Assembly (NCBI GenBank): GCA_964505785.1
Contig: CAZDJZ010000031.1
Location: forward strand, 1 to 23,998
Direction of reading: 5' to 3'
DNA length: 23,998 nt
DNA from: CAYRTV01 sp964505785
GTDB taxonomy: Bacteria; Acidobacteriota; Aminicenantia; Aminicenantales; Aminicenantaceae
Below are positions 7,260-14,745 of this stretch, in pieces (the first letter of the stretch is position 1; every line of letters starts with the position of its first letter). Below the pieces are notes generated by a model. It was not told where the DNA came from. It saw nothing but the letters and a program-made list of their open reading frames with translations, and did not search any database. A program made the translations under genes and the position numbers.

Positions 7260-7946
7260 TCAGGTGCGGTCGCGCAGGATCAGCAGCCTCAGCAGCTGCA
7301 TGATCGCCATCGCTGTGGATGCGACATAGGTTAAAGCGGCCGCACTTAACACTTTCCGGGCACCCATCAATTCATTCTGATCGAGGAAATTTCCGCTTTT
7401 TAGCAATTTCAAGGCGCGCCGGGATGCGTTGAATTCCACCGGCAGCGTCAGCACACTGAAAAGAACCGCCCCTGCGAATAAAAGGATCCCGATATCCATT
7501 AGGAGAGATGGTCCGTTGGTGCTGAAAAGAAAGCCGATGAAAAAGAGCGGAAACGCCAGGGTGGACCCGAAACTGGCGACGGGATAAATTAAATTACGCA
7601 GGTGGAGAGGTACATATCCGGACTGATGCTGCAGGGCATGGCCGGCCTCATGCGCCGCTACGCCCAGGGCAGCCAAGGATTTGCTGCCATAAACGCCGTC
7701 CGATAGACGAAGTTTTTTTTTGCGGGGGTCATAATGGTCCGACAAACGTCCGGAAACCCGTTCAATTTCTACGGAACCGGCCCCGCGGGTGTCAAGAATT
7801 TGGCGGGCGGCTTGCGCGCCGGTTATTCCGGAACGTGCGGTTTTCCGGCTGAATATATCAAAAGTGCTTTTGACCTTGTGCTGGGCGTATACCGCCAGCA
7901 GTAACGGCGGAATTATCAGAAAAATTGTGTAATCCCAAAAAAACAT
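7260..7946 (-). CDS. YugP-type membrane zinc metallopeptidase
   Basis: The 228-residue protein matches the Zn_peptidase_2 (YugP) family of integral-membrane proteases. An N-terminal membrane helix (about 5-21) is followed by the catalytic HEAGH at 99-103. Hydrophobic helices lie near 115-132, 140-168 and 195-223. The conserved segment LPVEFNASRRAL contains E171, the likely third zinc ligand. AAGGAG sits about 8 bases upstream of the ATG. Length and order are typical. The gene converges with the P-loop ATPase across 47 bases that contain no obvious terminator. Substrates of the family are poorly known; membrane protein quality control is the usual suggestion. Confidence 0.88.
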   Translation of the reverse strand: MFFWDYTIFLIIPPLLLAVYAQHKVKSTFDIFSRKTARSGITGAQAARQILDTRGAGSVEIERVSGRLSDHYDPRKKKLRLSDGVYGSKSLAALGVAAHEAGHALQHQSGYVPLHLRNLIYPVASFGSTLAFPLFFIGFLFSTNGPSLLMDIGILLFAGAVLFSVLTLPVEFNASRRALKLLKSGNFLDQNELMGARKVLSAAALTYVASTAMAIMQLLRLLILRDRT

Positions 7947-8027
7947 TTTGTGTCTCCTTATACCCTACAAATCATAGCAGTTTTCTATTTCCCGGTAAAG
8001 ATATCCACGCCGGAATTCCTTTTATCT

Positions 8028-8174
8028 TTACGGCTGTTCTGTCATAATATTATTAAGAAAAAAATATCCTGAGATCAGCAGCAGATAGGGGACAGCTTCC
8101 AAACGGCCCTGCTGAATAAGATGAATCGCCTCTTCCGGGAAGTGAATCAGCGGAAAGTCCTTACGTCGCTGCTT
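8028..8174 (-). pseudogene. C-terminal remnant of a membrane protein
   Basis: A 48-codon open stretch on the minus strand reads as protein-like sequence: FPEEAIHLIQQGRLEAVPYL followed by a hydrophobic run LLISGYFFLN and a stop. An in-frame TGA lies just upstream and there is no usable start codon or ribosome binding site, so only a C-terminal piece seems to remain. I do not recognise the family. It abuts the DUF427 remnant, which suggests a past rearrangement junction near 8175-8187. Chance is possible for so short a frame. Confidence 0.3.
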
Positions 8175-8183
8175 TCATTGGAT

Positions 8184-8335
8184 GACGGTAAAGGAATCGC
8201 AAGTTCCTGGATGAAAAGCCCGGCGGGAAAGTCAACTCCGATGCAGCCTGGTATTATCCTCAGCCGAAAAATGCCGCCCGTCACATAAAAGGTTATGCGG
8301 CTTTTTAGAAAGGGATGCCGGTTACAGAAGACGCA
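8184..8335 (+). pseudogene. DUF427-family gene remnant
   Basis: Two pieces in different frames resemble the conserved core of DUF427 proteins, small soluble proteins of unknown function. One reads GKGIASSW (from 8187), the counterpart of the family's C-P-x-KG-x-ASYW. Two frames over, from 8210, comes NSDAAWYYPQPKNAARHIKG, the family's DAAWYYP-P-A--IKG signature. A stop codon TAG at 8306-8308 follows YAAF where the family usually has an aromatic residue (TGG to TAG would explain it), and KGMPVTED continues in the same frame. So at least one frameshift (about 8210-8230) and one nonsense change are present, and the N-terminal half is missing or unrecognisable. Confidence 0.6.
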
Positions 8336-8479
8336 TCACAACCGGAAATTCTACAGCCTGAATTATCTGGGGGCGGGAGATCATCCCGTGCCGCTATTCC
8401 TTTCCGGGAAGATGTATATGACAGGCGAACCCATTAAGCAGTATTCGGGTTCGGCTGAGACCTCAAAGGCGCTTCAGCC

Positions 8480-10204
8480 TTATTTCTGATACTTTATATC
8501 TCCGTCTACAATCGTATAGAGGACTTCGGTTGCCGGGATGTCTTCTGCGGGAATAGTCATAATATCTTGGGAGAGAATCGTAATATCTGCGAATTTACCG
8601 GGGCTAAGCGAGCCTAAGATGTCTTCCTGGAAAGCGGCGTAAGCACCGTTTATGGTATAGGAGCGGAGGGCTTCTTCGCGGCTCATGGCCTGGTCCGGGA
8701 AGAACGCCTCGCCGGTGGACATCATCCGGGTAACCGCCGCATGAAAACAAGGAATAGGGTCTACATCTTCCACCGGCGCATCCGTGCCGTTGCATATGAC
8801 AGTCCCATGCTCCATAAGTTTCCGCCAAACATAAGCGCCTTCTTTCGCTCTTTCAGCGCCCAGCCTTTTATACACCCACGGCCCGTCGGAAGAACAATGG
8901 ATAGCCTGCATGGAAGCGATTACATTTAACTCTCCGAAACGGGGAATGTCTTGGGGAATGAGATGCTGGGCATGCTCAACTCTCCAGCGAAGGTCCTTTT
9001 TGTCCGGATTGGCCTGGAATGCTTCGGCATAGATATCTAAGGTTTCGTGGTTGGCCCGGTCTCCGATGGCGTGTACGCAAAGCTGGAATCCGTTTTCAAT
9101 CGCAATCCTGGCGGTTTCCTGAATGACATCCACCGGGGTGGTGTTCAGTCCGGTGCTGGCAGGAAGGCTTTTATAAGGCTCAAACAGCCAGGCTCCGTGT
9201 GCGCCTAAAGCACCATCGATCAGGCGTTTTATTGAACGGACGCTTAGATGGTGATCCCCCATTCCGTCGATACGGTATTCGGAGATTTTTTCCTCAAGAT
9301 TTGGGTTGTTTTCATTGATCATGGCATACAGCCGGATTCCCAGCCGTCCGTCCTGAACAAATTCTTTATAACGTTCAATTGTAGAAAAGGAAACACCTGC
9401 ATCGTGCAGGCTGGTTATTCCTTTTGAGAGACATTCCTGGTCAGCCAACTCAATCACTTTTTTCTGTTCAGCCAGTTCTTCTTCAGGTGTGCGCTGCTCC
9501 ATTGAAGTATAATAGGCCTCCCGAACCAGCCATTGTGCTGTTTCCCGGAAGACGCCGATAGGATTTCCTTCAGGGGTCCGGATAATTTCTCCCCCCTCCG
9601 GGGCCTTGGTATCCGCCTTGATTCCAGCTAGTTCCATCGCATTGGCATTGGCGAATAGAGAATGGCCGCTGGCGTGGCCCAGCATGACCGGATTGTCAGG
9701 GGATACGGCGCTCAAAGTGTCATGGTAAGGCAGCCCGTCTATATTCGGCTGGGGTGTTGTATTCCATTTTTCCTGGTGCCATCCCCGTCCGATGATCCAT
9801 TCGCCCGGTTTGGCTTCGGCAGCGGCTGCCTCCACTAAACCGACAATGTCCTGCCAGCTTTCGACATCCATTAATTCAAGCCCGAGTTTAGCTTGTCCGA
9901 TGCTCATAAAATGAGCGTGACTGTCGGTTAAACCGGGAACAGCAAGCCGGCCTTCGAGATCGATAACTTGGGTGTTGTCACCGATATATTTTCTTATTTC
10001 ATCTGCTTCTCCGACAGCCAAGATTTTTCCGTCAAGGGCTGCCAAAGCGGTGACCTCCGGTTTGGTTTCGTCCATTGTCACGATTTTACCATTGGTTAAT
10101 ACCAGATCAGCCGCTTCTTTCGGCTGGGATGTGCAGGCAGAAAAAAACATGGCGGCCATAACCGCAAAGACTAAGTTTAAAATCATAATAAATTTGTGTT
10201 TCAT
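8480..10204 (-). CDS. YtcJ-like amidohydrolase lipoprotein (amidohydrolase family 3)
   Basis: The 574-residue protein has a signal peptide with a lipobox-like FSAC, putting lipidation at C24, so it should be anchored in the envelope. The metal-dependent barrel follows: DSHAHF (H96, H98), SIKRLIDGALG with K326, CVHAIGD (H378), VEHAQ (H411) and GTDAP (D475). This pattern is that of amidohydrolase family 3 (YtcJ, N-substituted formamide deformylase), which hydrolyses C-N bonds in amides. The true substrate cannot be read from sequence. ATG 10204 is chosen because AGGAGG lies 6 bases upstream and the signal peptide starts there; an in-frame start at 10276 would put 24 extra residues before it. 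No co-directional neighbour is close enough to call an operon. Confidence 0.87.
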   Translation of the reverse strand: MKHKFIMILNLVFAVMAAMFFSACTSQPKEAADLVLTNGKIVTMDETKPEVTALAALDGKILAVGEADEIRKYIGDNTQVIDLEGRLAVPGLTDSHAHFMSIGQAKLGLELMDVESWQDIVGLVEAAAAEAKPGEWIIGRGWHQEKWNTTPQPNIDGLPYHDTLSAVSPDNPVMLGHASGHSLFANANAMELAGIKADTKAPEGGEIIRTPEGNPIGVFRETAQWLVREAYYTSMEQRTPEEELAEQKKVIELADQECLSKGITSLHDAGVSFSTIERYKEFVQDGRLGIRLYAMINENNPNLEEKISEYRIDGMGDHHLSVRSIKRLIDGALGAHGAWLFEPYKSLPASTGLNTTPVDVIQETARIAIENGFQLCVHAIGDRANHETLDIYAEAFQANPDKKDLRWRVEHAQHLIPQDIPRFGELNVIASMQAIHCSSDGPWVYKRLGAERAKEGAYVWRKLMEHGTVICNGTDAPVEDVDPIPCFHAAVTRMMSTGEAFFPDQAMSREEALRSYTINGAYAAFQEDILGSLSPGKFADITILSQDIMTIPAEDIPATEVLYTIVDGDIKYQK

Positions 10205-10297
10205 AACGCCCTCCTGTTTGCGTTTTTTTAATAAAGACATGTATAAAATTATGACCCAGCGCAGGAGAAATTTCAATAAAAAATAGTGAACTTAAGT

Positions 10298-10330
10298 GTC
10301 ATTCCCGGAGTGAAGTGACGGGAATGTTCC
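10298..10330. repeat. Dispersed palindromic repeat, short copy
   Basis: CATTCCCG (10300-10307) and CGGGAATG (10319-10326) form a perfect 8-bp inverted repeat around GAGTGAAGTGA. It shares the pattern TGTCATTCC..GGAGYGAAGYG..CG..GGAAT with the element at 14746, so both belong to one family of intergenic hairpin repeats. Confidence 0.6.
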
Positions 10331-10354
10331 TTGCGCACGCATTACTAATTTTCG

Positions 10355-10405
10355 CAAAACGCAAAACGAAAAACGCCTAATAACGCAAATCGTGAATCGA
10401 TTGTC
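10355..10405. repeat. CGCAAAACG-type low-complexity repeat
   Basis: Units such as CGCAAAA, CGCAAAACG, CGAAAAACG and ACGCAAATCG follow each other imperfectly. The style matches the other composite intergenic repeats in this window (11280-11530 and 23767-23998). Confidence 0.5.
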
Positions 10406-10536
10406 CAAGACGAAGCGTCTCCCTATGATTATGTAATACGTGAATAATCCAGGGTAGTTAACTTTATATTTTTTACAAAATTTCTCTTCACGGATTATTT
10501 TTCGAACGAATTGGGTAAGTTAATAATTTCAAAGGG

Positions 10537-11256
10537 TCAAGGAAATTTGAGCCAGTGATTTACTTTTTTTAGATATTCGTTCTCCTTTTTAAAGTCCGGG
10601 CAATGCTGTCCCACTACCCCCCAGAATTTGGGAGAATGATTTAGTTCCTTAAGATGACAAAGCTCATGGATGATCAAATAATCCGCCGTGGAATTGGGCA
10701 AAAGTACGGTCCGCCAGTTAAAATTTAGATTTTTTTTCCGGGAGCAGCTTGCCCAGAGAGAACGCTGGTTTTTGACAAAGATCCGGTTAAAGGTTACATC
10801 GATCCTTCCAGCCCAAAAAGGCACCCGTTCTTCCAGAAAAGCATATGTTATCCGTCTGTACCAATGCTGAATTACAGGAAGTATATTAGCCGGGTTAGAT
10901 TCCGGAACGCAGATTTCTAAATGACCGTTTTTGAAACGCCAGCTCGGAGGCTGGTCTTCGACCGGTTTCAATGATAACCGGACTGAGTTGCCCAGCACAG
11001 GGAGATCCGCCCCGTTTTTGCAGATAAAAGGATCGCCTATCCGGGCTTTTATGTCCTGTTCTTTTAAACGGTTGCTGATCCAGCGCCGGTGGCGGGCCAG
11101 CAGGGATTGGATGTCTTTTTCGGGTAGATTCTGGTGAAGAGTCAGCTTCAGCCGCCCCTCCGGCTGCAAAGTCAGTTTGTATCCCCGGGTTCGCCGGTCC
11201 AATCGGATATCCAAGGGCAGGGATTGTCCACGGAAATGGATCGTTGTTTTCTTCAT
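10537..11256 (-). CDS. YgjP-type (DUF45) zinc metallopeptidase
   Basis: The 239-residue cytoplasmic protein belongs to the YgjP/DUF45 group of SprT-like metallopeptidases. The catalytic motif HELCH (197-201) is followed by H207 in ELNHSPKFW, giving HExxH-x5-H. Upstream, a basic beta-rich segment (RRTRGYKLTL, residues 21-30) and SLWASCSRKKNLNFNWR are family hallmarks, and the end PDFKKENEYLKKVNHWL also fits. The partner is often restriction-modification genes in other genomes, but no such neighbour occurs here. ATG 11256 has no strong ribosome binding site; a TTG 30 bases further upstream is in frame, with no better signal. Confidence 0.88.
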   Translation of the reverse strand: MKKTTIHFRGQSLPLDIRLDRRTRGYKLTLQPEGRLKLTLHQNLPEKDIQSLLARHRRWISNRLKEQDIKARIGDPFICKNGADLPVLGNSVRLSLKPVEDQPPSWRFKNGHLEICVPESNPANILPVIQHWYRRITYAFLEERVPFWAGRIDVTFNRIFVKNQRSLWASCSRKKNLNFNWRTVLLPNSTADYLIIHELCHLKELNHSPKFWGVVGQHCPDFKKENEYLKKVNHWLKFP

Positions 11257-11269
11257 CGTATTCTTAGGC

Positions 11270-11530
11270 TGCTTTGCAGATCTCAAATATCAAAGCTAAA
11301 ATCTCAAATCAAAACTTTATATAAAAGCAGATTGTAATGCGGGTGTATTATACACGCTCGGCCCTAGGATTATCCAGCCTAGAATTAGGTTTAAAAAAAA
11401 ACTCTCTCAAAACTCAAATCGAAAACCGTATTGAGGCAGATTGCGGTGAACACAGGCGCATCGGTTTGACCGAATAGACTGAACAGACAGAATAAACGTA
11501 TAAAAAGCTCCGAGCGCCAGCTTAGCGAGC
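11270..11530. repeat. Composite low-complexity intergenic repeat, copy A
   Basis: This gap holds several unit types: ATCTCAAAT-like units (11280-11315), CTCAAATCGAAAACCGTATTG (from about 11412), GACCGAATAGACTGAACAGA (11467-11486) and a GAGCGCCAGC/AGCGAGCTC segment. The same unit types recur, in partly different order, at 23767-23998. No gene is seen between 11257 and 11614; the rest is AT-rich leader of the small membrane protein. Confidence 0.55.
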
Positions 11531-11537
11531 TCTTTGG

Positions 11538-11567
11538 TTGAATATATGCGCTGTTTCCGTATACAAT
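11538..11567 (+). promoter_or_regulatory. Possible sigma70 promoter
   Basis: TTGAAT (11538-11543) and TACAAT (11562-11567) are 18 bases apart. The start of transcription would be near 11574, about 40 bases before the small membrane-protein ATG. Confidence 0.4.
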
Positions 11568-11614
11568 AAGTTTAGATTAATCTTTCAAATCGCTGAAAAA
11601 AGGAGGACAATCAC

Positions 11615-11995
11615 ATGCCTGGAAAAATTCAAATGGCGAAAGTGGTGCTTCAAATTACAGGCTGGCTGGCGATTTTATCCGGAGCAGCTTTTCTGCTGAT
11701 GTCCATTTTTGGATCGGTTATTATTGGAACCAGCGTGGAAGAAAATTCTCTTATCGGCAGTCTTATCGTCGGCGCGATGGGTTTCGTCATGGCGGTTATA
11801 GCTATTGCCGTCGGGGTTCTTTGTTTCATGACCGCTAAGGGAGTTGTGAATAAAAAAAATTGGGCAAAAGTCGTCGGCATTGTACTGGGCATATTATACC
11901 TTCCGGGTTTTCCTGTTGGAACGGTCCTTGGCGTCCTGATCCTAGTGGGGCTTCTGAGTTCAGAGTCCCAGGGATGGTTTCAGCCGACAGCTTAG
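11615..11995 (+). CDS. Small four-helix membrane protein (DUF4064-like)
   Basis: The 126-residue protein is strongly hydrophobic, with helices at about 12-38, 46-73, 82-98 and 100-113. The loop between helices 2 and 3 (TAKGVVNKKNWAKVV) is basic, and the ending LYLPGFPVGTVLGVLILVGL is shared by small bacterial membrane proteins of the DUF4064 and related type, whose function is not known. AGGAGG lies 8 bases before the ATG. Neighbours are a frameshifted membrane/zinc-ribbon gene and a metallopeptidase on the other strand, so context does not inform function. Confidence 0.7.
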   Translation: MPGKIQMAKVVLQITGWLAILSGAAFLLMSIFGSVIIGTSVEENSLIGSLIVGAMGFVMAVIAIAVGVLCFMTAKGVVNKKNWAKVVGIVLGILYLPGFPVGTVLGVLILVGLLSSESQGWFQPTA

Positions 11996-12014
11996 CTGAA
12001 CCGTAAAGAATGAA

Positions 12015-12328
12015 TTAACTGTCCAGTTTGCAGCCGCAGTGAGGACAGGCTTTCCAATCATTTTCCACCGGATTTTGACATTCAGGGCAAGTCTTTTCTA
12101 TCTTTTTTCCACAATAGGGGCAGAATTGGTGAGCGTCACTGACGGGACGGCCGCATTCAGGGCCGCGGAGGGAGCCAAATTATTGGACCGGACAAGAAGA
12201 TAGATCAGAAGACCGATTAGGTTGCCGATCAGCACCAGAAGCGCCCAGAGTATGCCGTTCATTCCCCGGTGTTCCGAATCGCGATAGACCCAGACGATCA
12301 CCATGATCCAGAGAATAAGCAGACCCAA
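12015..12328 (-). pseudogene. Frameshifted membrane (PLDc_N-like) / double zinc-ribbon protein
   Basis: The first frame encodes a two-helix membrane segment like the cardiolipin-synthase N-terminal domain: VYRDSEHRGMNGILWALLVL then a second helix ending IYLLVRSNN. After APS the frame is lost. The next frame reads GPECGRPVSDAHQFCPYCG and then TCPECQNPVENDWKACPHCG, two zinc-ribbon knuckles, to a TAA at 12015-12017. Inserting one T (minus strand) between 12164 and 12163 restores the frame and also turns GPECG into CPECG, recovering the missing cysteine. So either a recent one-base deletion or a sequence error is present. Protein-like sequence without an ATG continues upstream of the TTG at 12328 (FNNFGPFYLGRLPSG), downstream of AAGGAG, so the start is unclear too. 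Confidence 0.75.
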
Positions 12329-12494
12329 AGAAAGAAGCCCTGAGGGAAGTCTTCCGAGATAAAAGGGACCGAAATTATTGAAATCAGGGAATAAAGCCCC
12401 TCTCCTTATTCATTGCACTTTAATAGACGGATGAATCCAAGTATGGTTCTAATTTTTTTCATGAAAACGGCTTTTCTCTACACCGCTGCGCTCC

Positions 12495-12884
12495 TCAGTA
12501 CGACAGTTCTCTTTGTCTTTCTAAAATCACATTAAGGTACGTTTGGTCAAATTCATACCAGGATCCGGTCAGTGCGTCCACTAGAACCGGGACCAAGCCT
12601 GTGACAACATCCAAGATAACCCAGCCGGCGCCGATATGATTAGTCAGCCTGCGGGTAACCGGTTCGTAGCCTTCTCTTCTGAATTCAATCACATAGATGT
12701 TTTCCGGCTCAAGCCCTAATTTGACCGGGGTTCGTCCGTAAAATTCTCCGTTGATATAGACGCGGGCTCCATTGGGTTCACTGTTAAAATGAACATCCCG
12801 CCGCTCTCCTTTAAAAACAAAAGCACAGTGAGTCATAAGAAACATGAAGCTGAGCAAAATAATTAATGTCAAAGTTTTTTTCAT
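12495..12884 (-). CDS. PEGA-domain lipoprotein-like protein
   Basis: The 129-residue product has a hydrophobic N-terminal signal (residues 4-18) ending in MTHC, a weak lipobox with C20. Residues about 30-80 form a PEGA domain: SEPNGARVYINGEFYGRTPV followed by a beta strand with Y and EFRREGYEPV. PEGA domains are small surface beta modules, often in envelope or S-layer-associated proteins. The tail GAGWVILDVVTGLVPVLVDA then GSWYEFD is the usual second hydrophobic part of such short proteins. AGGAG lies about 9 bases before the ATG at 12884; a longer in-frame start at 13097 would give an unlikely 71-residue prefix and span the promoter. Confidence 0.82.
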   Translation of the reverse strand: MKKTLTLIILLSFMFLMTHCAFVFKGERRDVHFNSEPNGARVYINGEFYGRTPVKLGLEPENIYVIEFRREGYEPVTRRLTNHIGAGWVILDVVTGLVPVLVDALTGSWYEFDQTYLNVILERQRELSY

Positions 12885-12935
12885 GATAGTATCTCCTGTC
12901 AATCGGTGTGACGAAAGCCTGTATGCGCTGCTTTT

Positions 12936-12964
12936 ATTATAATGGATAAGGCAGCTGAGCCCAA
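12936..12964 (-). promoter_or_regulatory. Sigma70 promoter for the PEGA gene
   Basis: On the minus strand TTGGGC (12959-12964) and a consensus TATAAT (12936-12941) are 17 bases apart, about 50 bases upstream of the ATG. Together with the sigma54-like site this accounts for most of the gene-free 12885-13198. Confidence 0.55.
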
Positions 12965-13091
12965 GAATCAGCTGCCGAAAGATATGTTTTTGACCGGACA
13001 CGTTGTGCACAGCCGTATATTGTATGATTCGGCAGGACAGATTTTTTGTAAAATGGTAAATATGGGGGATTTGCCCGGGGAAGACACCTGT

Positions 13092-13106
13092 TGGCATGGT
13101 TTTTGC
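13092..13106 (+). promoter_or_regulatory. Sigma54 (RpoN)-type promoter
   Basis: TGGCATG at 13092-13098, four bases, then TTGC at 13103-13106 matches the -24/-12 consensus TGGCAYG-N4-TTGC in sequence and spacing. Start would be near 13118, about 80 bases before the ATG at 13199. A short palindrome TGTGCACA lies upstream at about 13003-13010 and might be an activator site. Confidence 0.6.
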
Positions 13107-13198
13107 TTTAATGAATTGATATAATAAAAATATCGTTTCTCCCGGATAACCGATTGCAGGACGGTTACCATATCAAGGAGAATAAGAAAGGAGGAAAC

Positions 13199-13453
13199 AT
13201 GACCAAGGATCCAAAAATAACGGCTGCTCTCGACTTGCTGAATGCTTCGATAAAGGATAAGAAGAAGGAAATTCAGCATTTAATGTCGACCAAGTACACT
13301 GACCTCCGTGACACCATCATTAAAGATACGCAAGATATTGTGAAGAGCACGCAGAAGGTTGTGGATGAAAATCCATGGGCGGTTGTCGGTGCGGTTGCGG
13401 CTGGAATTCTTGCCGCTGGATTGCTCACAATCTATTTGAAAAAAAAGGAATGA
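13199..13453 (+). CDS. DUF883/ElaB-like small membrane-anchored protein
   Basis: The 84-residue protein is a basic/acidic amphipathic helix (about 10-56, coiled-coil-like) followed by ENPWAVVGAVAAGILAAGLL, a single C-terminal membrane helix, and a KKKE end. This layout, and especially ENPW-x-x-V-G-x-A-A-G, is that of the DUF883 (ElaB/YqjD) family. In Escherichia coli these inner-membrane proteins bind stationary-phase ribosomes and respond to stress. The start at 13199 has AGGAGG 4 bases upstream; the longer in-frame ATG at 13154 precedes that site. The sigma54-like promoter upstream and the epimerase 22 bases downstream suggest a two-gene unit. Confidence 0.75.
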   Translation: MTKDPKITAALDLLNASIKDKKKEIQHLMSTKYTDLRDTIIKDTQDIVKSTQKVVDENPWAVVGAVAAGILAAGLLTIYLKKKE

Positions 13454-13475
13454 CCAGGGAAACTGGGGCAAGTGA

Positions 13476-14384
13476 ATGAAAATTTTCATCACCGGAGGGA
13501 CCGGTTTTATCGGTTCCAGGATGGTTGAGGATTTTCAGAAATCCGGATATCAGATTTCGGTTTTAAGCCGCGGTGCAAAATCCGGAGAACGCAGAAAAGG
13601 TATTACCTATATTCAAGGAGATCCGAATTTTCCTGGAGACTGGCAGGACATTGCCGCGGATCATGATGGAATCATAAATTTGGCGGGCGCTTCCATTTTC
13701 CAGCGATGGAATAAGCGGATCAAAAAAAAGATCAGCCAGAGCCGGGTGCAGTCAACCCGGAATGCAGTAGAGGCGTTGACAAAAAAAGAATCTGCCCTGT
13801 CTTTTCTTATCAATGCCTCCGCTGTAGGATATTACGGTTTCCGGGGCGATGAAATGCTGGATGAATCGTCTGCACCCGGAGAGGATTTTATGGCCAGGGT
13901 GACTAAAGCCTGGGAAGCAGAAGCGGAAAGAGCCGCGCAGTATAATATCAGGACAGTGTGCCTGCGGTTCGGTATTGTTTTGGGGAGAGAAGGAGGAGCG
14001 CTGTCCCAGTTTGACATGCTGGCCCGGTATTTTTTGGGAGCTCGCCTGGGGAAGGGCGAACAATGGATATCCTGGATACATATCGATGATCTTATCCGGA
14101 TATTTCACTTCATGGTGGAAGGAGCCGGCCGCAAAGGAGTGTGGAATGCCGCCGCCCCCTATCCGGTGAAAAATAAAATACTGATGCGGACGTTGGCGGA
14201 AGTTTTGGGAAAACCAGCCTGGTCTCTGGAAATTCCTGGTTTTTTTATAAAATCAGCCCTGGGGGAATTTGGCGGCACTCTTCTCCGCGGACAGCGGGTC
14301 ATTCCCGCAAGGTTGAATCAGACTGAATTTGTCTTTAAATTTCCGGACATTCGAAAAGCTCTGGAAAACCTTTATAATAAATAA
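13476..14384 (+). CDS. TIGR01777-family NAD(P)-dependent epimerase (YfcH-like)
   Basis: The 302-residue protein is a short-chain/extended dehydrogenase of the TIGR01777 type. GGTGFIG (7-13) is the nucleotide-binding loop, NLAGASI (68-74) follows the third strand, and SAVGYYG (115-121) carries the Ser/Tyr pair. SWIHIDDL (199-206) and the C-terminal DUF1731-like segment (about 250-300, PARLNQTEFVFKFPDIRKAL) complete it. The family is widespread, and its substrate is not established. The ribosome binding site is weak (GGGGCA). Distance to the preceding gene is 22 bases, so it probably shares that transcript. Confidence 0.88.
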   Translation: MKIFITGGTGFIGSRMVEDFQKSGYQISVLSRGAKSGERRKGITYIQGDPNFPGDWQDIAADHDGIINLAGASIFQRWNKRIKKKISQSRVQSTRNAVEALTKKESALSFLINASAVGYYGFRGDEMLDESSAPGEDFMARVTKAWEAEAERAAQYNIRTVCLRFGIVLGREGGALSQFDMLARYFLGARLGKGEQWISWIHIDDLIRIFHFMVEGAGRKGVWNAAAPYPVKNKILMRTLAEVLGKPAWSLEIPGFFIKSALGEFGGTLLRGQRVIPARLNQTEFVFKFPDIRKALENLYNK

Positions 14385-14421
14385 AGTGATTTATCAAATG
14401 TTACAGAGTAAGGCCTTTTCT

Positions 14422-14436
14422 GCCTGCTTTGCAGGC
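14422..14436 (+). terminator. Weak hairpin after the epimerase gene
   Basis: A perfect 6-bp stem with a TTT loop lies 38 bases after the stop codon. Only TTT follows, so it is a poor Rho-independent terminator and may simply be a hairpin. Confidence 0.3.
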
Positions 14437-14458
14437 TTTAAGATGACAGTTTTCCAGC

Positions 14459-14530
14459 TGTCCCTCTTTTTTCTTCCCTCTTACCCATTTTCTTGCCCCC
14501 TTTTCCCTTTTCCCTTTTTATTTTTTTCTA
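14459..14530. repeat. Pyrimidine tract with G-quadruplex potential on the minus strand
   Basis: The plus strand is almost only C and T for about 70 bases, with runs CCC (14484-14486), CCCCC (14496-14500), CCC (14505-14507) and CCC (14512-14514). The minus strand thus has four G-tracts with loops of 4, 4 and 9 bases. Confidence 0.5.
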
Positions 14531-14745
14531 AAAACGAATCGTTCTTGTCCTTTCGGTTAATGTCAGGCGGGCGCTTTTCCGCAATCTATCTTAACAATAA
14601 TAAACCTGGCTTATTCATGGGCCGGGATGGCTGCAGCCGGCGTTTGCAAGAGGAGACGCAAGTCGGAAGATGCGGTGGAGATTCGGCATTATTTTTGAAT
14701 TGGTCATGATTATGATACGCCCGCAAACGATGAAAAGAACGCACA

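Larger units (their letters stand above)
7947..8479. other. Gene-poor stretch between YugP and the lipoprotein amidohydrolase
   Basis: No intact gene is visible over 533 bases. The stretch holds a minus-strand membrane-protein remnant (8028-8174) and a plus-strand DUF427 remnant (8184-8335), described separately. In 8336-8479 a short open frame continues on the plus strand but shows no family features, and 7947-8027 shows nothing beyond the YugP ribosome binding site. It looks like decaying DNA. Confidence 0.6.
10205..10536. other. Intergenic stretch with palindrome and CGCAAAA-rich spacer
   Basis: Over 332 bases there is no gene. It holds the ribosome binding site of the minus-strand amidohydrolase, a dispersed palindrome (10298-10330) and, at about 10355-10405, a low-complexity run of CGCAAAACG-like units. 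The remainder to 10536 is AT-rich without clear signals. Confidence 0.6.
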
